From contig NZ_CP011382.1 of the NCBI RefSeq assembly GCF_000734895.2, positions 3,202,700-3,266,699 on the forward strand: a stretch of DNA of 64,000 nucleotides. The letters are read 5' to 3'. The position numbers and the translations under genes were made by a program. The notes below the pieces were generated by a model. That model worked only from the letters and a program-made list of their open reading frames with translations. It ran no database searches and was not told the DNA's origin. Shown here in pieces: positions 37,774 to 46,645 of this stretch. Source of the stretch: Calothrix sp. 336/3 (lineage in GTDB: Bacteria; Cyanobacteriota; Cyanobacteriia; Cyanobacteriales; Nostocaceae). Each line of letters opens with the position of its first letter. Within the stretch, counting starts at the first letter, position 1.

Positions 37774-38039
37774 GGTTTGATATTTTTAAAAATATTTTTA
37801 TCCTAACAGTTTGGAAAGGGGAAATGAGATTTATTAATATTTATTTTTGTTTGAGCGGTACAGAGTCACTCCATCATCATCTCAATCTCATGGTACAGGC
37901 GATCGCATTCACTTTAATGGTTTGTAGTAAGGGCTTTAGACCTTCATTTGAGGGATACATCGCTGATTACGAACCTATGGGATTAACTGGCGATCGCCAA
38001 GGAGAAATCCTCTAGCTTATCGCCTCCTTTTCTTCCTAA

Positions 38040-38882
38040 CTAAACTTTTCTCAAGAATGGTAACAGGTCTTGGAGAATAGTTTCATGGTAATGTTCTTGG
38101 GGATAATGTCCCACATTATTTAACCTAATTAATTCTGCATTGGGCAAAGACTTCTCTAATCTTTCTGCCATCTGTACATTTAACCAGGGGTCAATCATTC
38201 CCCATTGAATTAGGATAGGTTGCTGCCAATTTTTCAAACCTGCTTCTATTTCAGTTGTCGCTTGTTCTAACTGAAGATTACGAATGGTATTCAGTAAAGC
38301 ACGACCGGAAGCCGAGGTTTTTAAGAAAGGTTTACGATATACATCTAAATCATTGTCTTCTATGCGATAGCGACTGCCTCCTTCTAAAGTTCTATCAACT
38401 AAAAGGGGGTCTTGGGTCATCATTTCCCCAGCTAAAGGTAAACCCATTTGTTGAATTTTCCAAGGTAATTTCGCCGCAGGAGAAATCGGTGTATTGATAA
38501 TAGCTATATTGGCAATCTTTTCTGGATGACGTAGGGCATATTGTAAGCCAACGGAAGCTAAATATCCTTGGACTACAAGAGAAAACTTCTCTAATTCTAG
38601 AGCATCAATTAAGTCTCCCAGGGCAGTAATAAATGCATCAGGAGTATAGGCAAAGTCTCTCTTTTCCGGTTTGTCTGAGAAACCATAACCAATCCAATCG
38701 GGGGCGATCGCTCTGGTTCCCTGTTTTGCCAAGGCTGGTATAATATTACGCCAGCTATAACTTTGAGACACGATACCATGGAGTAGAACTACTGGTAAAA
38801 GCTCACTTCTACCAATGGGTTCGGCTTCACGATAAAACCATTTAAGTGATTTTACTGTTATTTCTTGTTCTTTTATTGACAT
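38040..38882 (-). CDS. Alpha/beta hydrolase fold protein with altered nucleophile elbow
   Basis: The 280-residue protein has the alpha/beta hydrolase fold: oxyanion motif LLHG (33-36), PDWIGYGFSDKP (61-72) and a C-terminal VGHYPQEH with the expected His. The nucleophile elbow reads SLVVQGYLAS (101-110), where haloalkane dehalogenase relatives have VVQDW and esterases GxSxG. The expected Asp or Ser is Gly106. It may therefore be inactive in classical hydrolysis or use another chemistry. Stand-alone gene, soluble, no signal peptide. Confidence 0.85.
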   Translation of the reverse strand: MSIKEQEITVKSLKWFYREAEPIGRSELLPVVLLHGIVSQSYSWRNIIPALAKQGTRAIAPDWIGYGFSDKPEKRDFAYTPDAFITALGDLIDALELEKFSLVVQGYLASVGLQYALRHPEKIANIAIINTPISPAAKLPWKIQQMGLPLAGEMMTQDPLLVDRTLEGGSRYRIEDNDLDVYRKPFLKTSASGRALLNTIRNLQLEQATTEIEAGLKNWQQPILIQWGMIDPWLNVQMAERLEKSLPNAELIRLNNVGHYPQEHYHETILQDLLPFLRKV

Positions 38883-39013
38883 TTTAAATGCAGAGATGCA
38901 GGATTCGTGATGAAAAAATAACTATTAATATAGTCATCATCAACTACTCACAAGGATGGTGGGGGAGATTGGTATTAACCATGAATGATTTTCTCCTTTA
39001 CCTTTGCCAATTT

Positions 39014-40123
39014 TTAAGTAGCCGCAAAATTAATCATCTCACGAATTGTGTACGCTGTGGCGGGGGCGAGGAGAACACCGTTGCGATAATGTCCAGTGGC
39101 TAACAGAACGTTTTGATAACCGGAAAGCGGTTCGATGATAGGTGCAGGTCGTCCTTCGGGACGGGGACGCAATCCTGACCAAGTGCGGAGAATAGTTGCT
39201 GTGGATAGTTGGGGACAAAAGGCGATCGCTCTTTCCCTCACCTGCTGTAAAAGTTCCCTATTCGCAGAGATTTCCGGAGCTTCTGTGGGAAATTCTACCG
39301 TTGCTCCCACCCAATATTCCCCCTTTCCCTGGGGAACAATATGCACATCATCCCCTGTAATTACTGGTTGAAAATCAAGATTACCCATACTTTCACTGAG
39401 TTGTAAGTGTAAAGCTTGACCCAGAACAGGACGAATATCGACCATCTGATTTAATTGAGCGGTGAGCAAAGTAGAACCGAGTCCGGCGGTGATAATAAAT
39501 TTATCGGCAGTAATTTTTCCCCTACTTGTCTCAATTTCCTGACAAATAATTCCCTGACTCTGGGGGTGGGATTTCATCCCGATGACATCGACTCCAAATT
39601 GAAAATTTACCCCGTGATATTTTGCCCCATCGACTAAAGCTAGAGTCAGAGCGGTGGGATCGATTTGCATATCCTGGGGAGAGTACACCGCACCAATTAG
39701 GTTATCTGTAGCGACTTGGGGACAAAGGTGAGCTAATTTATCTGTGTCAAAAATTTCTAATTGCCAGTTTTGCTGCTGACGAATGGTGACTAATTTATCC
39801 CACTGGGAAATTTCATCAGCTTCTGGGGTTTTGGTCAATAACAGCAAAATTCCCTGGGAATTTCGGGGAATTAAACGACCTGTAATTGCTTCGAGTTCTG
39901 GGATTAGGGTGAGATAACGCTGGATGCTAGTTTGCCGCAGTTGCCAAGCTTTACCCTTGACTTTGTGACTAATAATTCCCATTAAAACACCTAGAGCCGC
40001 CCCTGTGGAAGCCTGGGCAGGTGGTTGTCTATCGAAAACAGTGATATTGAGTCCGGGAACTTGACTCAATTCGTAGGCGATCGCTGCTCCGATCACACCA
40101 CAACCGATAATTGCAATATTCAT
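39014..40123 (-). CDS. FAD-dependent oxidoreductase, glycine oxidase ThiO-like
   Basis: The 369-residue DAO-family flavoprotein opens with the FAD-binding motif IIGCGVIGAAIAYEL (5-19) and ends with the typical G-H-Y-R-NG segment (LLATGHYRNGVLLAPATA) and WSGLRPRPEGRP. These are hallmarks of glycine/D-amino-acid oxidases of the ThiO type, which make iminoacetate for thiamin synthesis. No thiamin genes are adjacent, and stand-alone ThiO-like proteins in cyanobacteria may act on other amines. ATG at 40123; STRR-type repeats lie upstream. Confidence 0.8.
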   Translation of the reverse strand: MNIAIIGCGVIGAAIAYELSQVPGLNITVFDRQPPAQASTGAALGVLMGIISHKVKGKAWQLRQTSIQRYLTLIPELEAITGRLIPRNSQGILLLLTKTPEADEISQWDKLVTIRQQQNWQLEIFDTDKLAHLCPQVATDNLIGAVYSPQDMQIDPTALTLALVDGAKYHGVNFQFGVDVIGMKSHPQSQGIICQEIETSRGKITADKFIITAGLGSTLLTAQLNQMVDIRPVLGQALHLQLSESMGNLDFQPVITGDDVHIVPQGKGEYWVGATVEFPTEAPEISANRELLQQVRERAIAFCPQLSTATILRTWSGLRPRPEGRPAPIIEPLSGYQNVLLATGHYRNGVLLAPATAYTIREMINFAAT

Positions 40124-40201
40124 GAATTGAGTAAGGGGTGAAGAGGGGAGAGCAACAAAGTGTGTTCAGGGGACATAGGGTTTAGGGTTAAGAGTATTAC
40201 C

Positions 40202-40242
40202 CATTCCCTATTCCCTATTCCCTATTTTCTATTCCCTATTTC
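40202..40242. repeat. Short tandem heptamer repeats (CCCTATT type)
   Basis: Five to six near-perfect copies of the 7-bp unit CCCTATT lie between the psbQ stop codon and the ThiO-like gene start. They are another STRR-type array, in the opposite orientation and of different unit sequence from the array at 33644. Confidence 0.85.
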
Positions 40243-40246
40243 CGAA

Positions 40247-40717
40247 TTAACCTTCCTCCGTGGCAGTTTCTGGAGTTGCAGGAAGTAAATTCAGGAATTC
40301 GTCAATGTCAGAGAAAGCAGAGCTATAGTATTTCAAAGCCAGTGTTTGGTTGCGATCGTCTGTAGCTTGGTCAATTTTAACCAAATGGTCAAATAAATTC
40401 CGTGCTACTTTTCGCGCTGCTGCTTGCTCTTTGGGCAGCAAGTTAGGCGCTACGTAGTTCATTGCCAGTCGTAATTCTGCCATAGGACCATGGATGAAAT
40501 TACCGACCTTAATCCATTCTTTCTTTGCAATCAGAGCTCCTAATTCTGAACTGCGATCGCGCACTGCTTGAATATCAGGTTTGTATTCCTGGATAATAAC
40601 TAATTGTTCTGGTGTATAGGTAGCAGGTGCTTTGGCTTCTACTGGACCACCACAACTAATCAGGAAAGTGGCTAACAGAACTAGAATCAGGGAGAAAATT
40701 GAGCGTTGACGCGCCAT
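40247..40717 (-). CDS. psbQ: Photosystem II lipoprotein PsbQ
   Basis: The 156-residue protein has a lipoprotein signal peptide with a lipobox LISC (Cys22), then a four-helix bundle typical of cyanobacterial PsbQ (EYKPDIQAVRDR, WIKVGNFIHGPMAELRLAMNYVAPNLLP, ARKVARNLFDHLVKIDQA). PsbQ sits on the lumenal face of photosystem II near the oxygen-evolving complex and stabilises dimers. Single gene. The C-terminal tail is Glu/Thr-rich. Confidence 0.92.
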   Translation of the reverse strand: MARQRSIFSLILVLLATFLISCGGPVEAKAPATYTPEQLVIIQEYKPDIQAVRDRSSELGALIAKKEWIKVGNFIHGPMAELRLAMNYVAPNLLPKEQAAARKVARNLFDHLVKIDQATDDRNQTLALKYYSSAFSDIDEFLNLLPATPETATEEG

Positions 40718-41085
40718 ATGACCAAGAAAATGTATGATGTGTTGCCGTTTAACAGTGTCATTTTAGATCGGAGAGTGTTACTTGTGAGCCTGATTAATCA
40801 AGGATTTTGTAAAAAATTATCCAAAGTTCAATAGTTAACAACAAATTGTCACCAAACAATAGTTAATCGTGATACAGCAAAGTTCTGCATAAAAGATTCT
40901 AATTGAGTAAAATTGCTTAATATATCTGCATAATGGTTAATGAATTGAGATGAGTCTAGGAGTCATACCAGAGTTAATAGGTAATAGCGGATAGGTATGA
41001 GGAACCAGGGAGCAAAAGGAGAAGAGAATAATTCATCTTGCTTCTAAACTTCTTCCCATTACTGATTACCGATTACCCAATTACG
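40718..41085. other. Intergenic region upstream of psbQ
   Basis: AT-rich divergent promoter region for psbQ (minus) and the hypothetical gene at 41086. I see no gene or structured element. Confidence 0.4.
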
Positions 41086-41532
41086 ATGAGGAGTATATTT
41101 GTGAATGCAGCTGAGATGGCAACAAATCTGGAATTTGCTAGTAAAATCGCAACGGTGGTGAATTTATTTAAACGAGAATTCCCAGATGCAAAATCAGACC
41201 TCAAACCCTGGACAAATGACCCTGAAACCCTAGAATTAGTTGATCCAGAATCTATTGATATTGGCTTTCACTTCCCTGGTATAAGTAAATCTTGGCGTAG
41301 TCGTAGTGTTTTGATTCAGATTCGATTTTATCAAGACCCTATCAGTAGTTTCCGCCGTGCTATTGGTATCGAAATTGCTGGCTTTAGTCATTTGGGTGAA
41401 GCTTGGCGACTTTCTACGGTAGAAAACTGGGGTTTTGTGGGCAAAACTCAACCATCAACAGAAGTTTGTGACAAGTTAAAACATATTTGTCGAGAAATCT
41501 TACAAATTTTTAATCAGTCAGCTGATTGTTGA
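41086..41532 (+). CDS. Hypothetical protein, 148 aa
   Basis: I do not recognise this soluble protein. It has an alpha/beta composition (helix MATNLEFASKIATVVNLFKRE, then strands around SVLIQIRFY and IGIEIAGF) without signal peptide. ATG 41086 is preferred over an upstream frame start at 41038; an internal ATG at 41116 is also possible. It lies just before the acetyltransferase gene on the same strand, 109 bases away. Confidence 0.65.
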   Translation: MRSIFVNAAEMATNLEFASKIATVVNLFKREFPDAKSDLKPWTNDPETLELVDPESIDIGFHFPGISKSWRSRSVLIQIRFYQDPISSFRRAIGIEIAGFSHLGEAWRLSTVENWGFVGKTQPSTEVCDKLKHICREILQIFNQSADC

Positions 41533-41641
41533 ATTTTGTGTAAAAATAATCACCCAGAGAGATGTTCCGCCGGAAAGTCTTGGGAAAATTCAGGGAATCT
41601 TCAGAAGCATTATGTAGTTTAATGTAATTGAATACTACACA

Positions 41642-42229
41642 ATGCTTATGAATAGCAATAATTGCCCAGAGCAAGGTACTTTGCAGACTCAGCGTTTGAT
41701 TTTACGACCTTTGACCTTAGAAGATGCTGCATCTGTGCAAAAATTAGCAGGGGAGCGAGAAATTGCCGCAAATACCCTATCTATTCCTCACCCTTACCTT
41801 GATGGGATGGCAGAAGAGTGGATTCAAACCCATCCCCAATTATTCCAGGAAGGGAAAGCGGTATTTTTTGGGGTAGGAATCAAGGAAACTGGAGAATTGT
41901 GCGGGGTGATTGGTTTAGGAATTAATTCCGAACATCAGCGCGCGGAGATGGGTTACTGGATTGGTAAACCCTGCTGGGGTAAAGGTTTCTGTACGGAAGC
42001 AACCGCAGAATTGCTGCGCTATGGTTTTGTGGAATTGGGATTAAATCGCATCCATGCTTGTCATTTTCGTCGCAATCCAGGTTCGGGGAGGGTGATGCAA
42101 AAAATTGGCATGAAATATGAGGGAAGTCACCGTCAGCATATCTACAAATGGGGCGAATTTGAAGACACCATCAACTACGCTATTCTCAAGGATGAGTGGC
42201 AAGAGCAACATTGCACTGCTAATTCATAA
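41642..42229 (+). CDS. GNAT acetyltransferase, RimJ/RimL-like
   Basis: The 195-residue protein starts with TQRLILRPLTLEDA, typical of RimJ/RimL-type N-acetyltransferases, and shows the acetyl-CoA segments IGLGINSEHQRAEMGYWIG, WGKGFCTEATAELLRYGF and LNRIHACHFRRNPGSGRVM. It probably transfers acetyl to a protein N terminus or a small amine; the substrate is unknown. ATG at 41642 or 41648. It is followed at once by tRNA-Thr on the other strand. Confidence 0.9.
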   Translation: MLMNSNNCPEQGTLQTQRLILRPLTLEDAASVQKLAGEREIAANTLSIPHPYLDGMAEEWIQTHPQLFQEGKAVFFGVGIKETGELCGVIGLGINSEHQRAEMGYWIGKPCWGKGFCTEATAELLRYGFVELGLNRIHACHFRRNPGSGRVMQKIGMKYEGSHRQHIYKWGEFEDTINYAILKDEWQEQHCTANS

Positions 42230-42257
42230 CCAGAAATTATAGATTCCAAATATCAAA

Positions 42258-42329
42258 AGCCGGCAGTAGGATTTGAACCAACGACCTTCCGATTACAAGT
42301 CGGATGCACTACCACTGTGCTATGCCGGC
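42258..42329 (-). tRNA. tRNA-Thr (anticodon UGU)
   Basis: Reverse strand cloverleaf: acceptor GCCGGCA/TGCCGGC, D arm GCAC/GTGC, anticodon stem TCCGA/TCGGA with loop CTTGTAA giving UGU, T arm GTTGG/CCTAC with loop TTCAAAT. The third T-stem pair is a T-T mismatch. It reads ACA and other ACN codons by wobble. Confidence 0.93.
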
Positions 42330-42865
42330 AACTTTTACACACAATTACTAACTATATCAGAGCCGAACAAATTGTCAAGGAATTTTAGACCTTATGGCAG
42401 AAAATTATTTTCAGATGTCTTGACAAATCAGGTTTGACAACAGCGCGATTGTGATTTTTCCATCAAAAACCCCAGAAATTATCCCACCTCATCTATCTAA
42501 CTACCATTTCTCTAAATTCCGGCTACAGATAATTCTCCCCCTGCTCCCTTCGACTGCGCTCAGGGCAAGCCTGCTGTCTATGTGTAGCTTTATTTTGGAG
42601 AATTGGTGTAACTCTCCTTTCCTTCCTCCATTACCTTGCCTCAGGAGGACAGAAAACGGAAATTTCTAGGATAAGAGCAAAAATATCTGGTACAGTTTTA
42701 GAGCGCAAATGATTTATTCTGACTGGGTGCAAACAAGGAAATACCAGCATATTTCCCTGATAAATTCTACTCCTTTAGGACTGAAATTCAGTATTTGAGG
42801 GATAAAATTTTTCTGTTTCTGTCCTGTATTGCCAGTCATCATCCCCTATTTTCTACGATACAAGC
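42330..42865. other. Intergenic region upstream of argF
   Basis: 536 bases without a convincing gene. It carries one short extragenic repeat, CCCTTCGACTGCGCTCAGGG at 42546-42565, of a dispersed type with complementary CCCT/AGGG ends. A short plus-strand frame at 42451-42669 is AT/Pro-rich and not credible. Confidence 0.5.
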
Positions 42866-43786
42866 ATGGCAGAGTTGAGTGGACGAGACTTATTAAGTCT
42901 AGCGGACTTAAGTTCTCAAGAAATACAAGAATTGTTGCAGATGGCATCTCAATTGAAGTCTCGCCAGCTACAGTTGCGGTGTAATCGAGTGTTGGGTTTG
43001 TTGTTTTCTAAAGCTTCGACGCGCACCAGAGTTAGCTTTACTGTAGCAATGTATCAGTTGGGTGGACAGGTAATTGATTTAAACCCCAATGTTACCCAGG
43101 TGAGTCGGGGTGAACCTGTGCAGGATACCGCACGAGTATTAGATCGATATTTAGATATTTTAGCGATTCGGACTTTTGCCCAGGCAGAATTAGAAACCTT
43201 CGCCAATTATGCCGAAATCCCAGTCATTAATGCTTTGACTGATTTAGAGCATCCTTGCCAAATTCTAGCGGATTTATTGACTGTCAAAGAGTGTTTTGGT
43301 GATTTTTCCGGTTTGACTTTAACATATGTTGGGGATGGCAATAATGTAGCGAATTCCCTGATGTTGGGGTGTGCTTTAGTTGGAATGAATGTGAGAATTG
43401 CCACTCCCCCAGGTTATGAACCAAATCCGATAATGGTGGAAAAAGCGCGGAGTATTGCCCAAAATCAAGCTCAGGTAGTTGTGACTAATGACGCAGATGG
43501 GGCTACCGAGGGTTGTCATGTTTTATATACTGATGTGTGGGCAAGTATGGGGCAAGAATCCGAAGCAGATAATCGGATGCCAATTTTTCAACCCTATCAA
43601 ATTAACGAAAAATTACTCACTATTGCCCATCCCCAAGCAATTGTTTTACACTGTTTACCAGCCCATCGAGGTGAAGAAATTACTGATGGTGTGATGGAAG
43701 GTTCTCAATCTCGGATTTGGGAACAGGCAGAAAATAGAATGCACGCTCAAAAAGCTTTACTCGCAAGTATTTTAGGTGCGCAGTAG
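42866..43786 (+). CDS. argF: Ornithine carbamoyltransferase
   Basis: ArgF joins carbamoyl phosphate to ornithine to give citrulline in arginine synthesis. The 306-residue protein has all key motifs: carbamoyl-phosphate binding SKASTRTRVSF, DxxEHPCQ (LEHPCQILADLLT), GDGNNVANSL and the HCLPAHRGEEI box with the catalytic Cys. Arginine synthesis also feeds cyanophycin, relevant to heterocysts. Single gene, 139 bases upstream of lexA on the same strand. Confidence 0.96.
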   Translation: MAELSGRDLLSLADLSSQEIQELLQMASQLKSRQLQLRCNRVLGLLFSKASTRTRVSFTVAMYQLGGQVIDLNPNVTQVSRGEPVQDTARVLDRYLDILAIRTFAQAELETFANYAEIPVINALTDLEHPCQILADLLTVKECFGDFSGLTLTYVGDGNNVANSLMLGCALVGMNVRIATPPGYEPNPIMVEKARSIAQNQAQVVVTNDADGATEGCHVLYTDVWASMGQESEADNRMPIFQPYQINEKLLTIAHPQAIVLHCLPAHRGEEITDGVMEGSQSRIWEQAENRMHAQKALLASILGAQ

Positions 43787-43882
43787 CAGTTAGGGAAAAG
43801 AAGTTAGGGGAAAAAGTTAGAAAATATTTTCATTTTTTTCAATAAATTTTGCATTTTCCCTTTTCATAATGGGTGTTTTTGT

Positions 43883-43896
43883 AGTACTAATGTTCT
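43883..43896 (+). promoter_or_regulatory. LexA-binding site (SOS box) of lexA
   Basis: AGTACTAATGTTCT matches every position of the cyanobacterial LexA box RGTAC-N3-DGTWCB. It lies 30 bases before the lexA start at 43926, as expected for autoregulation. Confidence 0.8.
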
Positions 43897-43925
43897 TAGA
43901 ACATATGTATTTGGCTGGCAATTTT

Positions 43926-44531
43926 ATGGAGAGACTAACTGAAGCTCAAAGAGAATTGTATGAGTGGTTGGTGGAATATATTCGCATCCATCAACATTCT
44001 CCTTCAATTCGTCAAATGATGCAGGCGATGAATTTAAAGTCTCCTGCTCCGATTCAGAGTCGTTTGGAGCATTTACGCACCAAGGGATATATTGAATGGA
44101 ATGAGGGGAAAGCACGGACGATTAGAATTTTACGGGGAAATAAGCAGGGTGTACCCATTTTAGGAGCGATCGCTGCTGGTGGTTTAATTGAACCCTATAC
44201 TGATGCTGTTGAGCATCTAGATATGATGAACATGGCTTTACCATCACAAACCTATGCTTTGCGGGTGAGTGGTGACAGTATGATTGAGGATTCCATCGTT
44301 GATGGAGATTTAGTATTTCTACGACCAGTAGCAGAACCTAATCAACTGAAAAATGGCACAATTGTAGCTGCCAGGGTGGAAGGACATGGTACAACCTTAA
44401 AACGGTTTTATCGTAGTGGCGATCGCGTCACATTACAACCGGCTAATCCTAAATACACACCCATAGAAGTGAATGCAATTCAGGTACAGGTGCAGGGTTC
44501 CTTAGTTGCAGTATGGCGTAGTTATAACTGA
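43926..44531 (+). CDS. lexA: LexA repressor
   Basis: This 201-residue LexA starts MERLTEAQRELYEWLVEYI with the winged helix-turn-helix (about 1-65; recognition region SPAPIQSRLEHL). The Ala84-Gly85 cleavage site is in AIAAGGLIEP; the peptidase Ser118 (GDSMIE) and Lys159 (TTLKRF) are present, so self-cleavage is possible in principle (some cyanobacterial LexA lack these). ATG 43926 is chosen because a longer frame would run through the SOS box. The Dnd helicase gene begins 78 bases after it. Confidence 0.95.
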   Translation: MERLTEAQRELYEWLVEYIRIHQHSPSIRQMMQAMNLKSPAPIQSRLEHLRTKGYIEWNEGKARTIRILRGNKQGVPILGAIAAGGLIEPYTDAVEHLDMMNMALPSQTYALRVSGDSMIEDSIVDGDLVFLRPVAEPNQLKNGTIVAARVEGHGTTLKRFYRSGDRVTLQPANPKYTPIEVNAIQVQVQGSLVAVWRSYN

Positions 44532-44609
44532 ATTGGGGGAATGGGGGAAAATCCCACACTCCCTAATTCCCTACCGGAAATTTTTCAACCCCCAACTCTA
44601 GGGTGATTT

Positions 44610-46097
44610 ATGTACCTCACACGGGAGCAAGTTCAACAATTACCAACTTTCAAACTACGAGTACCCTTCGTTGGTGAAAGTCATGGTATTTATCACACTC
44701 AACCCCTTCCAGGATGTCCGAAAATTCCTGCATCTCTGCAATTACGGCAATACCAGCGTCAAGCAATTACCAACTGGTTTGCTAATCATGGTAGAGGAAT
44801 GCTGAAAATGGCAACAGGAAGTGGTAAGACAATTACTGGATTGGCGATCGCTAGTGAACTATACAAACAAATTCAACTCCAAGTCTTACTTATAGTTTGT
44901 CCCTATCGTCATCTTGTCACCCAATGGGCAAGAGAATGTGAAAAGTTCAACTTGCAACCCGTCTTAGCATTTGAAAATATTCGCACTTGGCAAAGTCAAT
45001 TAGCAACGCAACTATATAATATTCGTGCTGGTACTCAACCTTTTTTAACAATTATTACTACCAATTCTACCCTGATTACTCCAGGATTTCAATCACAAAT
45101 TAAATATTTACCAGTCAAAACTTTGATTATTGGCGATGAAGCTCATAATTTAGGAACACCCAAATTAGAAGAAAGTTTGCCGCGAAATGTAGGTTTACGC
45201 TTGGGTTTATCTGCCACCCCTGAAAGATATTTTGATGAGATAGGAACCCAGTCTCTTTTTAACTATTTTGGTAAAGTTCTACAACCAGAGTTTACCTTGA
45301 AAGATGCTATTAATCAGGGTGCATTAGTCCATTATCTTTACTACCCAATATTAGTAGAATTAACAGAAGCTGAAAGCATCTCCTACGCCAAAATCACCCA
45401 AAAGATTGGACGTACTTTATTATATAGAGAAAAGACAGGAGATGATTCTGTCAATTTTTCCAACCTTGAAGATAATGAAGATATCAAACAGTTGTTAATG
45501 CAGCGAGCAAGGTTAATTGGTGCAGCAGAAAATAAGCTCCATGCATTGCGAAATATTATGCAAAATCGCCGTGATACTACCCATACTCTTTTCTATTGTA
45601 GTGATGGTTCCCAGGAAGATGCACAGCGTTCTAGTCTCCAGCAATTGCAAGCAGTCGCCAGAATTTTAGGTACAGAAATTGGTTATAAAATTAATACCTA
45701 TACTGCTCATACATCCCTCACAGAAAGAGAAGCTATTCGTCGTCAATTTGAAAATGGAGAATTACAAGGTTTAGTTGCCATTCGTTGTCTGGATGAAGGT
45801 ATGGATATTCCTGCGATTCAAACGGCAATTATCCTCGCAAGTTCAGGGAATCCTCGGCAATTCATTCAACGTCGTGGAAGAGTTTTACGCCCTCATCCAA
45901 ATAAGGAAAGGGCAACGATTTTTGATATGATAGTTTTACCTCCAGATTTAGAAAGAAACACTCTAGAAGTAGAAAAAAACTTATTAAGAAAAGAGTTACG
46001 TCGATTTGTAGAGTTTGCAGATTTAGCAGATAACGCAGGGGAAGCAAGAATGCAATTACTAGATTTACAAAAAAGATACGGACTATTAGATATTTGA
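44610..46097 (+). CDS. Superfamily 2 helicase of the phosphorothioation island (putative restriction helicase)
   Basis: The 495-residue protein has SF2 motifs: Q-like LRQYQRQAI (about 46), Walker A MATGSGKT (67-74), DEAH-type Walker B GDEAHN (about 175), SAT-type LSATPERY, and the C-terminal RecA domain with QRRGRVLRPH (about 418). It belongs to the DEAD/DEAH proteins seen with dnd genes that are annotated as phosphorothioation-system restriction enzymes; I infer this from context and layout. No nuclease motif is obvious. First gene of the Dnd island, separated from dndD by a 56-codon gene. Confidence 0.8.
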   Translation: MYLTREQVQQLPTFKLRVPFVGESHGIYHTQPLPGCPKIPASLQLRQYQRQAITNWFANHGRGMLKMATGSGKTITGLAIASELYKQIQLQVLLIVCPYRHLVTQWARECEKFNLQPVLAFENIRTWQSQLATQLYNIRAGTQPFLTIITTNSTLITPGFQSQIKYLPVKTLIIGDEAHNLGTPKLEESLPRNVGLRLGLSATPERYFDEIGTQSLFNYFGKVLQPEFTLKDAINQGALVHYLYYPILVELTEAESISYAKITQKIGRTLLYREKTGDDSVNFSNLEDNEDIKQLLMQRARLIGAAENKLHALRNIMQNRRDTTHTLFYCSDGSQEDAQRSSLQQLQAVARILGTEIGYKINTYTAHTSLTEREAIRRQFENGELQGLVAIRCLDEGMDIPAIQTAIILASSGNPRQFIQRRGRVLRPHPNKERATIFDMIVLPPDLERNTLEVEKNLLRKELRRFVEFADLADNAGEARMQLLDLQKRYGLLDI

Positions 46098-46474
46098 TAT
46101 TTTTAATAATTGGTATCTTAATCAATTAGTCAATACAATCAGATACAAAAATTAAGGTTGCCTCTGTGAAATTAGAGTTTAAAAACTTATAGTAACTATT
46201 AACTTAATACAATACATCAATAATGGTTTGGCAATCCTGAATTTCTGTAACTGATGAACTAATTTTGTCGCCCATTCCATTTATCAGAACTAGAGTATAG
46301 TTTCAAAAATGCTGCTTCTTCTTATCAAATATCTCTTTACAAAAATTATATATTTATTACACAATTTTTCATCATAATTTTCCGGAAAAGCAACAAAAGT
46401 AACAGTAATGATACCGATGGATAATTCATCCTAGAAAGGATTAAAATATTCAATAAAGATACTTTGATAAAAGT
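46098..46474. other. Intergenic region inside the Dnd island
   Basis: 377 AT-rich bases between the helicase gene and the small gene upstream of dndD. Probably carries a promoter for the small gene and dndD. I see no other feature. Confidence 0.4.
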
Positions 46475-46645
46475 ATGGAAAAACAAAATATTGATTATGT
46501 GCAAGAACCAATAGATACTGCACCATCAGAAGTACAACAAATCATTGAGCGAGTGTGTAAACTAGAAAAACAACGTCTCGATCGCAAGTTAAATAGTCAT
46601 ATCAATGATGATATTTTAAGTATTATCAAGGATGTGGTGCGATGA
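46475..46645 (+). CDS. Small 56-aa protein translationally coupled to dndD
   Basis: ATG 46475 opens a 56-codon frame (N terminus MEKQNIDYVQEPIDT, C terminus ILSIIKDVVR). It is hydrophilic with probable helices (VQQIIERVCKLEKQRLDRKL). Its stop TGA overlaps the dndD start as ATGA, indicating translational coupling and supporting a real gene. I recognise no family. A role in loading or regulating DndD is inference from the overlap. Confidence 0.7.
   Translation: MEKQNIDYVQEPIDTAPSEVQQIIERVCKLEKQRLDRKLNSHINDDILSIIKDVVR

Noticed and set aside
37662..38015. 117-codon frame, plus strand
   Set aside because: Its first third overlaps the GIY-YIG gene antisense and the rest has no protein-like character.
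42451..42669. 72-codon frame before argF
   Set aside because: Contains an extragenic repeat (42546-42565) and shows no family features.
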